Part shown: positions 21,178-30,621 of the stretch, one piece after another | How positions within the stretch are numbered: the stretch's first letter is position 1 | How the letters are laid out: each line of letters begins with the position of its first letter | Assembly: GCF_028823535.1 (NCBI RefSeq) | Contig: NZ_JAQIYM010000005.1 | Location: forward strand, 248,001-312,000 | Direction: 5' to 3' | From: Pseudomonas serbica | GTDB taxonomy: Bacteria; Pseudomonadota; Gammaproteobacteria; Pseudomonadales; Pseudomonadaceae | DNA: 64,000 nucleotides | The notes under the pieces: model-generated | Databases searched by the model: none | Told to the model about the DNA's origin: nothing | The model's input: only the letters and a program-made list of their open reading frames with translations | Position numbers and translations under genes: made by a program

Positions 21178-22467
21178 ATGGCTGACAAAAAAGCGCAGTT
21201 GATCATCGAGGGCGCAGCCCCCGTCGAGCTGCCCATTTTAACCGGCACCGTTGGTCCCGATGTTATCGATGTTCGGGGCCTGACGGCCACGGGCCGCTTC
21301 ACCTTCGACCCAGGTTTCATGTCGACCGCTTCGTGCGAGTCGAAGATCACCTATATTGACGGTGACAACGGCATTTTGTTGCACCGCGGTTACCCGATCG
21401 AACAGCTGGCTGAAAAATCGGACTACCTGGAAACCTGCTACCTGCTGCTCAACGGCGAACTGCCGACCGCAGAGCAGAAGGCCCAGTTCGTCAGCACCGT
21501 GAAGAACCACACCATGGTTCACGAGCAGTTGAAGACCTTCTTCAACGGCTTCCGTCGCGACGCCCACCCGATGGCTGTCATGTGCGGCGTAGTCGGTGCC
21601 CTCTCGGCCTTCTACCACGACTCCCTGGACATCAATAACCCGCAGCATCGCGAAATCTCCGCGATCCGCCTGGTTGCCAAGATGCCGACCCTGGCAGCGA
21701 TGGTTTACAAGTACTCCATGGGCCAACCCATGATGTACCCGCGCAACGACCTGTCGTACGCGGAAAACTTCCTGCACATGATGTTCAACACCCCGTGCGA
21801 GATCAAACCGATCAGCCCGGTGCTCGCCAAGGCCATGGACCGGATCTTCATCCTCCACGCCGACCACGAGCAGAACGCATCGACCTCCACCGTACGCCTG
21901 GCCGGCTCTTCGGGTGCCAACCCGTTCGCCTGTATCGCCGCCGGTATCGCTGCACTGTGGGGCCCTGCCCACGGCGGTGCGAACGAAGCCGTCCTGACCA
22001 TGCTCGATGAAATCGGCGATGTCTCTAACATCGACAAGTTCATCGCCAAGGCCAAGGACAAGAACGATCCGTTCAAGCTGATGGGCTTCGGTCACCGCGT
22101 TTACAAAAACCGCGACCCACGCGCCACCGTGATGAAGCAGACCTGCGACGAAGTATTGAAGGAACTGGGCATCCAGAACGATCCGCAACTCGAACTGGCC
22201 ATGCGCCTGGAAGAGATCGCCCTGACCGACCCGTACTTCATCGAACGCTCGCTGTACCCGAACGTCGACTTCTACTCGGGGATCATCCTCAAGGCGATCG
22301 GCATTCCAACCAGCATGTTCACCGTGATCTTCGCCCTGGCGCGGACCGTCGGCTGGATCTCCCACTGGAAAGAAATGCTCTCCAGCCCGTACAAGATTGG
22401 CCGTCCGCGCCAGCTGTACACCGGCTACGAGTCGCGTGACATCACCAAGCTGGAAGACCGCAAGTAA
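21178..22467 (+). CDS. gltA: Citrate synthase (type II, hexameric)
   Basis: 429 residues. Condenses acetyl-CoA with oxaloacetate. The C-terminal signature '[15 protein letters not shown]' (about 302-316) includes a substrate-binding His-Arg; catalytic histidine near '[11 protein letters not shown]' (about 223-233); a catalytic Asp is in '[12 protein letters not shown]'. The N-terminal beta domain ('[15 protein letters not shown]') marks the Gram-negative NADH-sensitive type. Divergent from sdhC. Confidence 0.98.
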   Translation: MADKKAQLIIEGAAPVELPILTGTVGPDVIDVRGLTATGRFTFDPGFMSTASCESKITYIDGDNGILLHRGYPIEQLAEKSDYLETCYLLLNGELPTAEQKAQFVSTVKNHTMVHEQLKTFFNGFRRDAHPMAVMCGVVGALSAFYHDSLDINNPQHREISAIRLVAKMPTLAAMVYKYSMGQPMMYPRNDLSYAENFLHMMFNTPCEIKPISPVLAKAMDRIFILHADHEQNASTSTVRLAGSSGANPFACIAAGIAALWGPAHGGANEAVLTMLDEIGDVSNIDKFIAKAKDKNDPFKLMGFGHRVYKNRDPRATVMKQTCDEVLKELGIQNDPQLELAMRLEEIALTDPYFIERSLYPNVDFYSGIILKAIGIPTSMFTVIFALARTVGWISHWKEMLSSPYKIGRPRQLYTGYESRDITKLEDRK

Positions 22468-22502
22468 GATCAGTCTTGCTGTAGCGTGTTGAGTTGTACC
22501 GG

Positions 22503-22532
22503 AAACGGCCTCTATCCATATAGAGGCCGTTT
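22503..22532 (+). terminator. Terminator of gltA
   Basis: 12-bp stem AAACGGCCTCTA/TAGAGGCCGTTT followed by TTTTGTTTG, about 35 bases after the gltA stop. Confidence 0.92.
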
Positions 22533-22583
22533 TTGTTTGTGCGCCCTTCCCGCCCTCTTCAAGTATTGCAGTGCCGGCACTAT

Positions 22584-22666
22584 CGCCTTCGCGAGCAGGC
22601 TCGCTCCCACATTGAACTCCAGTGAACACACCAATTACTGTGGGAGCGAGCCTGCTCGCGAATTCG
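22584..22666. repeat. REP pair
   Basis: Inverted REP copies (about 22584-22611 and 22639-22666), between the gltA and actP terminators at convergent 3' ends. Confidence 0.92.
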
Positions 22667-22707
22667 TCAGCCCTGACACCAGACCTCTAAACCTGCAGAC
22701 AAACAAA

Positions 22708-22736
22708 AATGCCCCGGTCTTTCGACCGGGGCATTT
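22708..22736 (-). terminator. Terminator of actP
   Basis: Perfect stem AATGCCCCGGTC/GACCGGGGCATT with a TTTC loop, then TTTGTTTG on the minus strand; 37 bases after the actP stop. The sequence is closely similar to the brnQ terminator. Confidence 0.9.
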
Positions 22737-22772
22737 CTGTTTACCGCAATTTACACAAGTAAATCCGAAGCC

Positions 22773-24431
22773 TTAGTGCGAAACCGCCCCACTCGCACCC
22801 AACCCAGTCTGCGAACGAACAAACTGCGGGAAGAACAGTGCGCGCTCGTTATCAGCCGCGGTCGACTTGTCGGTAATCGAGAAGAACCAGATCCCGACAA
22901 AGGCAATGATCATGGAGAACAGCGCCGGGTACTCGTACGGGAAGATCGCCTTCTCGTGATGCAGGATCTGCACCCAGATGGTTGGCCCAAGGATCATCAA
23001 GCCCACAGCGCTCACCAGGCCCAACCAGCCGCCAATCATCGCACCGCGAGTGGTCAGCTTTTTCCAGTACATGGAAAGCAGCAGGACCGGGAAGTTGCAG
23101 CTCGCCGCGATGGAGAACGCCAGGCCCACCATGAACGCGATGTTCTGGCTTTCGAACAGGATGCCCAGACCGATCGCCAGCACCGCCAGAGCGATGGTGG
23201 TGATTTTCGAAACGCGGATCTCGTCCTTCTCGTTGGCCTTGCCCTTCTTGATCACGCTGGCATACAGGTCGTGGGACACCGCCGAGGCACCAGCCAGGGT
23301 CAGGCCGGCAACCACTGCCAGAATGGTCGCGAACGCTACCGCCGAGATGAAGCCCAGGAAGATACTGCCGCCCACCGCATTGGCCAGGTGCACCGCCGCC
23401 ATGTTGTTACCGCCCAACAGCGCGCCAGCCGCATCCTTGAACGCCGGGTTGGTGCTGACCAGCAGGATCGCGCCGAAGCCGATGATGAAGGTCAGGATAT
23501 AGAAGTAGCCAATGAAGCCGGTTGCGTACAAAACGCTCTTGCGCGCTTCTTTCGCGTCACTCACCGTGAAGAAGCGCATCAGGATGTGCGGTAGGCCCGC
23601 GGTACCAAACATCAGTGCCAGGCCAAGGGAGAACGCCGAGATCGGATCTTTCACCAGGCCGCCTGGGCTCATGATCGCTTCGCCTTTGGCGTGAACCTTG
23701 ATCGCCTCGGAGAACAGCGTGTTGAAGTCAAAGTTGACGTGCTTCATTACCATCAGCGCCATGAACGAGGCACCGGACAGCAACAGCACTGCCTTGATGA
23801 TCTGCACCCAAGTGGTCGCCAGCATGCCGCCGAACAGCACGTACATGCACATCAGGACACCAACCAGGATCACTGCTACGTGGTAATCCAGACCGAACAG
23901 CAACTGGATCAGCTTGCCGGCCCCGACCATTTGCGCGATCAGGTAGAACGCCACCACCACCAACGAACCGCAAGCGGACAGCGAGCGAATCTGGGTTTGC
24001 CCAAGGCGGTAGGACGCCACATCGGCGAAGGTGTACTTGCCCAGGTTACGCAGGCGCTCGGCGATCAGGAACAGAATGATCGGCCAGCCCACCAGGAAGC
24101 CGATCGAGTAGATCAGGCCATCGTAGCCGGAGGTGAACACCAGCGCGGAAATACCCAGGAAGGATGCCGCGGACATATAGTCACCGGCAATCGCCAGACC
24201 GTTCTGGAAGCCGGTGATCTTGCCACCTGCCGCATAATAGTCGGAGGCCGACTTGTTTTTCTTGGAAGCCCAGTAGGTGATGCACAGGGTCGCACCAACG
24301 AATGCGACGAACATCAGGATCGCCGACACGTTAAGCGGTTGTTTTTGCACAGCGCCGGTCAGGGCGTCAGCCGCCCAGGCGCCCGGTGCGAAGGCTGCGA
24401 TGCTCAAAAGAGCCATTAGACGCCGGATCAT
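22773..24431 (-). CDS. actP: Cation/acetate symporter ActP
   Basis: 552-residue sodium:solute symporter (SSS) with about 13 transmembrane helices after a signal-like N-terminus ('[13 protein letters not shown]'). The family stretches '[18 protein letters not shown]' and '[20 protein letters not shown]' are present. Imports acetate and other short monocarboxylates. It overlaps the DUF485 gene by 4 bases, the usual yjcH-actP arrangement; acs is not in the window. Confidence 0.95.
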   Translation of the reverse strand: MIRRLMALLSIAAFAPGAWAADALTGAVQKQPLNVSAILMFVAFVGATLCITYWASKKNKSASDYYAAGGKITGFQNGLAIAGDYMSAASFLGISALVFTSGYDGLIYSIGFLVGWPIILFLIAERLRNLGKYTFADVASYRLGQTQIRSLSACGSLVVVAFYLIAQMVGAGKLIQLLFGLDYHVAVILVGVLMCMYVLFGGMLATTWVQIIKAVLLLSGASFMALMVMKHVNFDFNTLFSEAIKVHAKGEAIMSPGGLVKDPISAFSLGLALMFGTAGLPHILMRFFTVSDAKEARKSVLYATGFIGYFYILTFIIGFGAILLVSTNPAFKDAAGALLGGNNMAAVHLANAVGGSIFLGFISAVAFATILAVVAGLTLAGASAVSHDLYASVIKKGKANEKDEIRVSKITTIALAVLAIGLGILFESQNIAFMVGLAFSIAASCNFPVLLLSMYWKKLTTRGAMIGGWLGLVSAVGLMILGPTIWVQILHHEKAIFPYEYPALFSMIIAFVGIWFFSITDKSTAADNERALFFPQFVRSQTGLGASGAVSH

Positions 24432-24739
24432 TGCTGAGCCTCCTTGAGAATCGCATTGTTCAGGTCGTCGAATTCGCCATTGGCGCGTCGCACGTAGATA
24501 CCGGTCAGTATGAAAGCCGAAACAATCAGCCCGACACCAATCGGTATGCCCCAGGTAATCGATGACTCAGGGCTGATTTTCGCCCCCAGTACATGCGGAC
24601 CGTAAGCAATCAAAAGGATGAATCCGGAGTAAAGCCCTAGCATGATCGCCGAAAGAATCCAGGCGAATCGTTCCCTCTTGCTAACCAGCTCCTTGAAGCG
24701 CGGGCTGTTTTGAATCGAGAGGTAAATGCTGTCGTTCAT
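24428..24739 (-). CDS. DUF485 membrane protein (YjcH-like)
   Basis: 103 residues with two transmembrane helices (about 26-48 and 62-84) and the DUF485 pattern '[20 protein letters not shown]'. It is the standard small partner encoded before actP; its exact role is unknown, though coupling to the symporter by a 4-base overlap suggests assembly or regulation. Confidence 0.93.
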   Translation of the reverse strand: MNDSIYLSIQNSPRFKELVSKRERFAWILSAIMLGLYSGFILLIAYGPHVLGAKISPESSITWGIPIGVGLIVSAFILTGIYVRRANGEFDDLNNAILKEAQQ

Positions 24740-24870
24740 TGTTTTTATCCTCGCAGCACAGATTTAGTTGGAACGGTATCCACTCTATGCGGCTGCGGGG
24801 CAGGTTCCAGACGACCTTAGTCTTAGAACCACGTGACGTATTTGCCAAAGTCCAGCAAGAATAAATAAAT

Positions 24871-24958
24871 ATGGGAGCGAGCCTGCTCGCGAAGGCGTCA
24901 GGTCAGTCGAGATGTTGGTCAACTGACAGACCGCTTCGCGAGCAGGCTCGCTCCCACA
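24871..24958. repeat. REP pair
   Basis: Inverted REP copies at about 24871-24897 and 24932-24958, between the 5' side of the DUF485 gene and the 3' end of the betaine-binding protein gene. Confidence 0.92.
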
Positions 24959-24980
24959 GGGTCAAGCGTGCTCTATGTAA

Positions 24981-25832
24981 TTACTTGATCCAGTCAGCCA
25001 CGCGCTCCGGGTGTTTGGCTACCCAGTCCTTCGCCGCGGCTTCAGGCTTGGCGCCTTCCTGGATCGCCAGCATGACTTCGCCGATTTCGTCTTTCGACGC
25101 CCACTGGAAGTTCTTCAGGAACTTGGCCACTTCCGGCGCCTTGGTCGCCAGCTCTTTGCTGCCGATGCTGTTCACGGTTTCAGCCGCGCCATACACGCCT
25201 TTCGGGTCTTCCAGGAAACGCAGTTTCCACTTGGCGAACATCCAGTGCGGCACCCAACCGGTGACGGCAATGGATTCGTTCTTCTTCTCGGCACGGGTCA
25301 GCTCGGCAATCATGCCGGCGCCGGAACTGGCCTTGAGTTGATAGCCGGTCAGGTCGTAGTCCTTGATTGCCTGTTCGGTCTTGAGCATCACGCCTGAACC
25401 GGCGTCGATGCCGACGATGCGTTTCTTGAAGCTGTCATCGGTCTTCAGGTCTTCAAGTGACTTGGCCTTGACGTAGTCCGGAACGATCAAGCCGATCTTG
25501 GCGTCCTTGAAGTTCGGCCCGTAGTCGACGACCTGGTCCTTGTTCTTGGTCCAGTAGTCGCCGTGGGTCACTGGCAGCCAGGCCGACAGCATGGCGTCGA
25601 GTTTGCCGGTGGCCACGCCCTGCCACATGATCCCGGTGGCGACGGCTTGCAGCTTCACGTCATAATTGAGCTTCTGCTTGATCACTTCAGCGGCCACGTG
25701 CGTGGTCGCGACGCTGTCGGACCAGCCGTCAACGTAACCGATGCTCAGGGTCTTGTTCTCGGCATTGGCGAATGTTGAGCCAATCGCAAGCACCAGAGCG
25801 GCACCTGCGCCTAAAAGTCGTCGCATCTTCAT
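24981..25832 (-). CDS. Glycine betaine/choline-type ABC substrate-binding protein (OpuAC family)
   Basis: 283-residue periplasmic binding protein. Signal peptide 1-24 ending 'GSTFANA'. The mature start 'TLSIGYVDGWSDSVATTHV' and 'DAMLSAWLPVTHGDYW' are typical OpuAC/ProX-like pocket regions rich in aromatic residues; 'VTGWVPHWMFAKW' adds further tryptophans of a quaternary-amine aromatic cage. No permease or ATPase gene is adjacent, so it probably serves a core transporter encoded elsewhere, as known for several orphan quaternary-amine binding proteins in Pseudomonas. The ligand is inferred to be a quaternary amine; the exact one is unknown. Confidence 0.85.
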   Translation of the reverse strand: MKMRRLLGAGAALVLAIGSTFANAENKTLSIGYVDGWSDSVATTHVAAEVIKQKLNYDVKLQAVATGIMWQGVATGKLDAMLSAWLPVTHGDYWTKNKDQVVDYGPNFKDAKIGLIVPDYVKAKSLEDLKTDDSFKKRIVGIDAGSGVMLKTEQAIKDYDLTGYQLKASSGAGMIAELTRAEKKNESIAVTGWVPHWMFAKWKLRFLEDPKGVYGAAETVNSIGSKELATKAPEVAKFLKNFQWASKDEIGEVMLAIQEGAKPEAAAKDWVAKHPERVADWIK

Positions 25833-26162
25833 CGTTACTTCCCCGAAAGTGCTGCGCTCGACGGATGCCGAGTCGCGTCAACGTATAGTTATAGTGCACA
25901 GCGCCCCCATCACGCCCCACCCGCAAACTCGTTCGTACATCAGCGGAGTACTGACACTGCGATAATCAACCTGACACAGAGGGTGACCTTCTCTGCCAGC
26001 GACCTCGAGCCATCGAGAAACGACATCAGAACGCCATGAGTCATGAGCCGCGCTAACGAAGCGGTCGGTCCGCCCGAACTTTGCATGTCAAAATCATGCA
26101 GGCCACCAAGCACGCGACAAATGCAGGTAACATGCGCCGCTTTGCTCCCAGACGGCCTGACC
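25833..26162. other. Divergent intergenic region, betaine-binding protein / GH17 gene
   Basis: 330 bases with no convincing gene on either strand. It must hold the two divergent promoters; I could not pick out an unambiguous -35/-10 pair. The GH17 frame stays open upstream to 26043, but coding character appears only after about 26163. Confidence 0.6.
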
Positions 26163-27716
26163 ATGCCCGCGACATCCCGCTTTCCTTTTTTTGCCTATCT
26201 GTTCGCTTGCCTGCTGGGGCTGTTTGCCCTCGGCGGCTTCTGGTACGGGCTGGGCAAACCGGTGATCCTGCCGGATGCCGCCAGCGCGACGCACAAGCTG
26301 CAATGCGCTTCCTACACCCCGTTCGACAAAGACCAGTCACCGTTCGATGTGCCGTTCAAACTGCGCCCCGAGCGCATGGACGCCGACCTTGCGCTGCTGG
26401 CCAAAAGTTTCCAATGCATCCGCACCTATTCGATGACCGGCCTCGAAGCCCTGCCCGATCTAGCGCGCAAGCATGGGTTGAAGCTGATGATCGGCGCCTG
26501 GATCAACAGCAATCCGGTGGACACTGAAAAAGAAGTGGACCTGCTTATCGCCTCGGCCAATGCCAACGCGGATGTGGTCAGCGCGGTGATCGTAGGCAAC
26601 GAAACCCTGCTGCGCAAGGAAGTCACCGGCACCCAGCTGGTGAGACTGATCAACAAGGTCAAGCGCCAGGTCAAGCAACCCGTCACCTATGCCGATGTCT
26701 GGGAGTTCTGGCTCAAGCACCCGGAAGTCGCGCCAGCCGTGGATTTCCTGACCATCCACTTGCTGCCGTACTGGGAAGATGATCCTTCGAACATCGACGC
26801 TGCTCTGCAGCATGTAGCCGAGGTCCGCCAGGTATTCGGCAACAAATTCGCGCCCAAGGACGTGATGATCGGCGAAACCGGCTGGCCGAGCGAAGGCCGC
26901 CAGCGTGAAACCGCGCTGCCAAGCCGGGTCAACGAGGCCAAATTCATTCGAGGTTTTGTCGCCATGGCCGAGCAGCAAGGCTGGCACTACAACCTCATCG
27001 AAGCCTTCGACCAGCCATGGAAGCGCGCCAGCGAAGGGGCTGTCGGTGGTTACTGGGGACTGTTCGATGCGGACCGGCAGGACAAGGGTGTGCTGGCAGG
27101 GCCGGTGTCGAACGTGCCGTACTGGTCGCAGTGGCTGGTGGTCGGCGGGTTTATCTTCCTTGCCACGCTGATTCTTGGCGGTCGTGTGCGCAGCACGCGC
27201 GCCGCGCTGGTGCTGCCGCTGCTGGGAGCCCTGGCCGCTTGTTCACTGGGTGCCTGGGGCGACCTGGCACGGGTCACCACGCGTTTTGCCAGTGAGTGGC
27301 TGTGGGTCGCCCTGCTGACCGCCTTGAATGTGTTGGTGCTGGCCCATGCCGCGCTGACGTTGAGCCCACGCACCGGCTGGCGTGGCTGGGCGTTCAATGC
27401 CCTGGAACGTCGGGCCGGCTGGATACTGGCAGTGGCAGGCTTTGCCGCTGCGGTGATGATGCTGGAGCTGGTGTTCGACCCGCGTTATCGCAGCTTCCCG
27501 AGCGTCGCCTTCATCCTGCCTGCGCTGGTTTACCTGTGCCGCCCGGTGAGGGTGCCGCGCCGGGAGATTGCCCTGCTGACCTTCATCATCGGCGCCGGCA
27601 TCGCGCCGCAGCTGTTTCGTGAAGGTTTGCAGAACCAGCAGGCCTGGGGCTGGGCGCTGGTGAGCCTGTTGATGGTGGCGGCGTTGTGGCGCAGCTTGCG
27701 GGTTCGCAAGGGCTGA
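26163..27716 (+). CDS. GH17 glucanase/glucosyltransferase membrane protein
   Basis: 517 residues. N-terminal hydrophobic anchor (about 8-30), then a periplasmic glycoside hydrolase family 17 domain (about 40-310) with 'IVGNETLLRKE' (acid/base Glu) and 'IGETGWPSEGRQR' (nucleophile Glu), both GH17 hallmarks. The C-terminal third (about 325-510) has six or more transmembrane helices. Related Pseudomonas proteins act on beta-1,3-glucans or remodel cyclic/periplasmic glucans. Unlike the large NdvB-like proteins there is no GT2 domain. The start at 26163 is chosen because the hydrophobic anchor begins there; earlier in-frame starts exist. Confidence 0.85.
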   Translation: MPATSRFPFFAYLFACLLGLFALGGFWYGLGKPVILPDAASATHKLQCASYTPFDKDQSPFDVPFKLRPERMDADLALLAKSFQCIRTYSMTGLEALPDLARKHGLKLMIGAWINSNPVDTEKEVDLLIASANANADVVSAVIVGNETLLRKEVTGTQLVRLINKVKRQVKQPVTYADVWEFWLKHPEVAPAVDFLTIHLLPYWEDDPSNIDAALQHVAEVRQVFGNKFAPKDVMIGETGWPSEGRQRETALPSRVNEAKFIRGFVAMAEQQGWHYNLIEAFDQPWKRASEGAVGGYWGLFDADRQDKGVLAGPVSNVPYWSQWLVVGGFIFLATLILGGRVRSTRAALVLPLLGALAACSLGAWGDLARVTTRFASEWLWVALLTALNVLVLAHAALTLSPRTGWRGWAFNALERRAGWILAVAGFAAAVMMLELVFDPRYRSFPSVAFILPALVYLCRPVRVPRREIALLTFIIGAGIAPQLFREGLQNQQAWGWALVSLLMVAALWRSLRVRKG

Positions 27717-27733
27717 TTCGGCGCTGCATCCAG

Positions 27734-27815
27734 CCTCTTCGCGAGCAGGCTCGCTCCCACATTTGATCTGCGTCATTCACAAATCTACTGCGGGAGCGAG
27801 CCTGCTCGCGAAGGC
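27734..27815. repeat. REP pair
   Basis: Inverted REP copies at about 27734-27761 and 27789-27815, at the convergent ends of the GH17 gene and the small membrane protein gene. Confidence 0.92.
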
Positions 27816-27821
27816 TATCGA

Positions 27822-28190
27822 TCAGGCGCTACGGGACGCCCTGACCAACCGCAACCCCGCAATCACCACCGCAAACACCGCCATCGTCGTGTTGTACAAC
27901 GCCAGCGCCGGAAAGCCGAATACCAGCGCCAGGACCGCCAACCACCACCCTGCCCGCCCTGGCAGCACAAAGCCGACCACGGCGGCCGCCAGTGCTGCCC
28001 AACCCAATACCTGGAAGTGAATCATCAGGCCCAGGTTCGAACGCACCTGGCACTCCCAGCGGCTGGTCTCGTCCACGCAGATGCCGACCCATTGCGCATC
28101 TTCCATGAAGCCATAACGCGCGCCATAGCTGGCAGCCAGCCACAGCGGCAACAAAACAAGCAGCACAATCACGGGCAAGCGGCGGGACAT
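27822..28190 (-). CDS. Small hypothetical membrane protein
   Basis: 122 residues with three or four hydrophobic segments (about 5-25, 50-70, 72-90 and 93-112). A periplasmic-looking loop 'AQWVGICVDETSRWECQVRS' carries two cysteines that could form a disulfide. The start at 28190 has GGAG six bases upstream. The 3' end abuts a REP pair. I do not recognise the family; it is probably a conserved Pseudomonas inner-membrane protein. Confidence 0.75.
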   Translation of the reverse strand: MSRRLPVIVLLVLLPLWLAASYGARYGFMEDAQWVGICVDETSRWECQVRSNLGLMIHFQVLGWAALAAAVVGFVLPGRAGWWLAVLALVFGFPALALYNTTMAVFAVVIAGLRLVRASRSA

Positions 28191-28414
28191 GGAGCACTCC
28201 AATAGGCGAAAACGGCGGCCAGCTTAATCGCCCGACAGCCTTACGCAAGCGATAACAACTGATAACTGGTCATTCAATCACTGCAAAGTGTATCGTCGAG
28301 CTACTATTACTCGGAATTCAGGCCAGTTTGGTGCCGATGCGTGGCACTTTGGCGCAAAACCAGTGGTCATACCCTGCGAACTTCATTCGGCACCTTTTTC
28401 TAAGGGATCTAGTC

Positions 28415-29713
28415 ATGCTCCGTTCCTTGCGCTTCGCCGCCCTGTTTGGCGGCCTTATTTTGAGTGCGTCCGCACTGGCGGTCGATATCGACGCCGCCAG
28501 TTATGGCTACCCCTTGACCAACCCGTTCGAGGCGACCATCGCCACGACGCCGCCGGACCTGCGTCCCGAGCTGCCGCTCGATGACGACATCGATCAGTCG
28601 GATCGCAGCGTCACCTTACGGCCCGAACGTGCATTCGAACTGCCGGACAACTTCTGGGCGGTGAAGAAACTCACCTATCGCATCGCCACCCAGGATAAAC
28701 CCGCGCCGTTGATCTTCCTGATCGCCGGCACGGGCGCGCGTTACGACAGCACCCTCAACGAATACCTGAAAAAGCTCTACTACAAGGCCGGCTACCACGT
28801 GGTGCAACTGTCGTCGCCCACCAGCTTCGACTTCATGAGCGCCGCCTCGCGTTTTGCCACCCCGGGCGTCACCAAGGACGACGCAGAAGACATGTACCGA
28901 GTGATGCAGGCCATACGGGCGCAAAACCCGAAGCTGCCGGTCACCGATTACTACCTGACGGGCTACAGCCTGGGTGCACTGGATGCGGCATTCGTCGCGC
29001 ACCTGGACGAAACCCGCCGCAGCTTCAACTTCAAGAAAGTGCTGTTGCTCAATCCTCCGGTCAACCTCTACACCTCGATCACCAACCTGGACCGACTGGT
29101 CCAGACCGAGGTCAAGGGCATCAACAACACCACCACCTTCTATGAACTGGTGCTGAACAAACTGACCCGTTACTTCCAGCAGAAGGGCTACATCGATCTC
29201 AACGACGCCCTGCTTTACGACTTCCAGCAGTCCAAGCAGCACCTGAGCAATGAACAGATGGCCATGCTGATCGGCACCTCGTTCCGTTTTTCCGCGGCCG
29301 ACATCGCCTTCACCTCGGACCTGATCAACCGTCGCGGCCTGATCACGCCACCGAAAACGCCCATCACCGAAGGCACCAGCCTCACGCCTTACCTCAAGCG
29401 TGCGCTGCAGTGTGACTTCGACTGCTACATCACCGAACAGGTGATCCCGATGTGGCGTGCGCGCACCGACGGCGGCAGCCTGCTGCAACTGATCGACCAG
29501 GTGAGCCTGTATGCACTGAAGGACTACCTGCACGACAGCCCGAAAATCGCCGTGATGCACAACGCCGACGATGTGATTCTCGGCCCTGGTGACCTGGGTT
29601 TCCTGCGCAAGACCTTTGGCGATCGCCTGACCGTTTACCCGCTGGGCGGCCATTGCGGCAACCTTAACTACCGCGTCAACAGCGACGCCATGCTGGAGTT
29701 CTTCCGTGGCTAA
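28415..29713 (+). CDS. Secreted/periplasmic alpha/beta hydrolase (linked to MlaA-like gene)
   Basis: 432 residues. Signal peptide 1-20 ('LILSASALA'). Alpha/beta-hydrolase core with oxyanion region 'LIFLIAGTGARYDST', nucleophile elbow 'TGYSLGALDAAFVA' (G-x-S-x-G serine), acid in 'HNADDVILGPGD' and histidine in 'YPLGGHCGNLNYR'. Predicted esterase or lipase-like enzyme in the periplasm. Homologues are sometimes labelled serine/threonine protein kinase, which the sequence does not support. The stop overlaps the start of the MlaA-like gene by 8 bases, suggesting a joint envelope-lipid role. Confidence 0.8.
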   Translation: MLRSLRFAALFGGLILSASALAVDIDAASYGYPLTNPFEATIATTPPDLRPELPLDDDIDQSDRSVTLRPERAFELPDNFWAVKKLTYRIATQDKPAPLIFLIAGTGARYDSTLNEYLKKLYYKAGYHVVQLSSPTSFDFMSAASRFATPGVTKDDAEDMYRVMQAIRAQNPKLPVTDYYLTGYSLGALDAAFVAHLDETRRSFNFKKVLLLNPPVNLYTSITNLDRLVQTEVKGINNTTTFYELVLNKLTRYFQQKGYIDLNDALLYDFQQSKQHLSNEQMAMLIGTSFRFSAADIAFTSDLINRRGLITPPKTPITEGTSLTPYLKRALQCDFDCYITEQVIPMWRARTDGGSLLQLIDQVSLYALKDYLHDSPKIAVMHNADDVILGPGDLGFLRKTFGDRLTVYPLGGHCGNLNYRVNSDAMLEFFRG

Positions 29714-30494
29714 ATACCTCCTGCTTATCGCTGCGTTACTCTGTGCAACCGCTGCCAATGCCGACAACAGCAAGGCCAACGCCCCGGTGGTCGTCGACAG
29801 TGACGGCTTCAAGGAGCCCCTGAGCAAACTCAAGTTCAACCCGGGCCTGGACCAGCGCGAGTTCGAGCGTTCGACGCTCAGCGCATTGAACGTCTATGAC
29901 CCGCTGGAACAGTGGAACCGCCGCGTTTACCACTTCAACTACCGGTTCGACCAATGGGTGTTCCTGCCGGTGGTCGATGGCTATCGCTACATCACCCCGA
30001 GCTTCCTGCGCACCGGCGTCAGCAACTTCTTCAACAACGTTGGCGACGTGCCGAACCTGCTCAACAGCCTGTTGCAGTTCAAGGGCCAGCGTTCGATGGA
30101 AATCACCGGCCGGCTGCTGCTCAACACCACCATCGGTATCGCCGGCCTGTGGGACCCGGCCACCGCCATGGGCCTGCCGCGCCAGAACGAAGACTTTGGC
30201 CAGACCCTGGGCTTCTATGGTGTACCGGGCGGCGCCTACTTCGTACTGCCGATCCTCGGCCCGTCGAACCTGCGTGACACCGGTGGCCTGGTGGTGGATT
30301 TCAGCGCCGAAAGCGCGATCAACTTCCTCAACGTAGCCGAAGTCAGCTCCAACCATCCGGAAGTCTGGATCCTGCGCGGCATCGACAGGCGCTATCAGAC
30401 CAGCTTCCGCTACGGCCAGCTGAACTCGCCGTTCGAGTACGAGAAGGTGCGTTACGTGTACACCGAGTCGCGCAAATTGCAGATTGCCGAGTAA
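29706..30494 (+). CDS. MlaA/VacJ family outer-membrane lipid-asymmetry protein
   Basis: 262 residues of the MlaA (VacJ) family, which removes misplaced phospholipids from the outer leaflet of the outer membrane in the Mla system. The family motifs 'YDPLEQWNRRVYHFNYRFD' (about 64-82), 'FFNNVGDVPNLLNSLLQ' and 'DFGQTLGFYGVPGGAYFVLP' are clear. The signal peptide (1-19, 'ATAANA') looks like a signal-peptidase-I type: no lipobox cysteine is placed at the cleavage site, unlike E. coli MlaA. Coupled to the upstream hydrolase gene. The other mla genes are not in the window. Confidence 0.92.
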   Translation: MAKYLLLIAALLCATAANADNSKANAPVVVDSDGFKEPLSKLKFNPGLDQREFERSTLSALNVYDPLEQWNRRVYHFNYRFDQWVFLPVVDGYRYITPSFLRTGVSNFFNNVGDVPNLLNSLLQFKGQRSMEITGRLLLNTTIGIAGLWDPATAMGLPRQNEDFGQTLGFYGVPGGAYFVLPILGPSNLRDTGGLVVDFSAESAINFLNVAEVSSNHPEVWILRGIDRRYQTSFRYGQLNSPFEYEKVRYVYTESRKLQIAE

Positions 30495-30514
30495 TTTCGA
30501 CCGACACAAAAAAC

Positions 30515-30604
30515 TGTGGGAGCGAGCCTGCTCGCGATGTGGTCATAACATTCAATACATAGGTTGACTGTTACACCGCTATCGCGAGCAGGCTCGCTCC
30601 CACA
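30515..30604. repeat. REP pair
   Basis: Inverted REP copies at about 30515-30539 and 30577-30604 between the convergent mlaA-like and DUF808 genes. Confidence 0.92.
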
Positions 30605-30621
30605 TTTGTTAGGGGTTGATC

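Larger units (their letters stand above)
22468..22772. other. Convergent intergenic region gltA/actP
   Basis: 305 bases holding only the gltA terminator, a REP pair and the actP terminator. Confidence 0.85.

Noticed and set aside
28415..29713. Annotation as serine/threonine protein kinase
   Set aside because: No kinase motifs (no glycine-rich loop, HRD or DFG); the sequence has an alpha/beta-hydrolase nucleophile elbow and triad instead.
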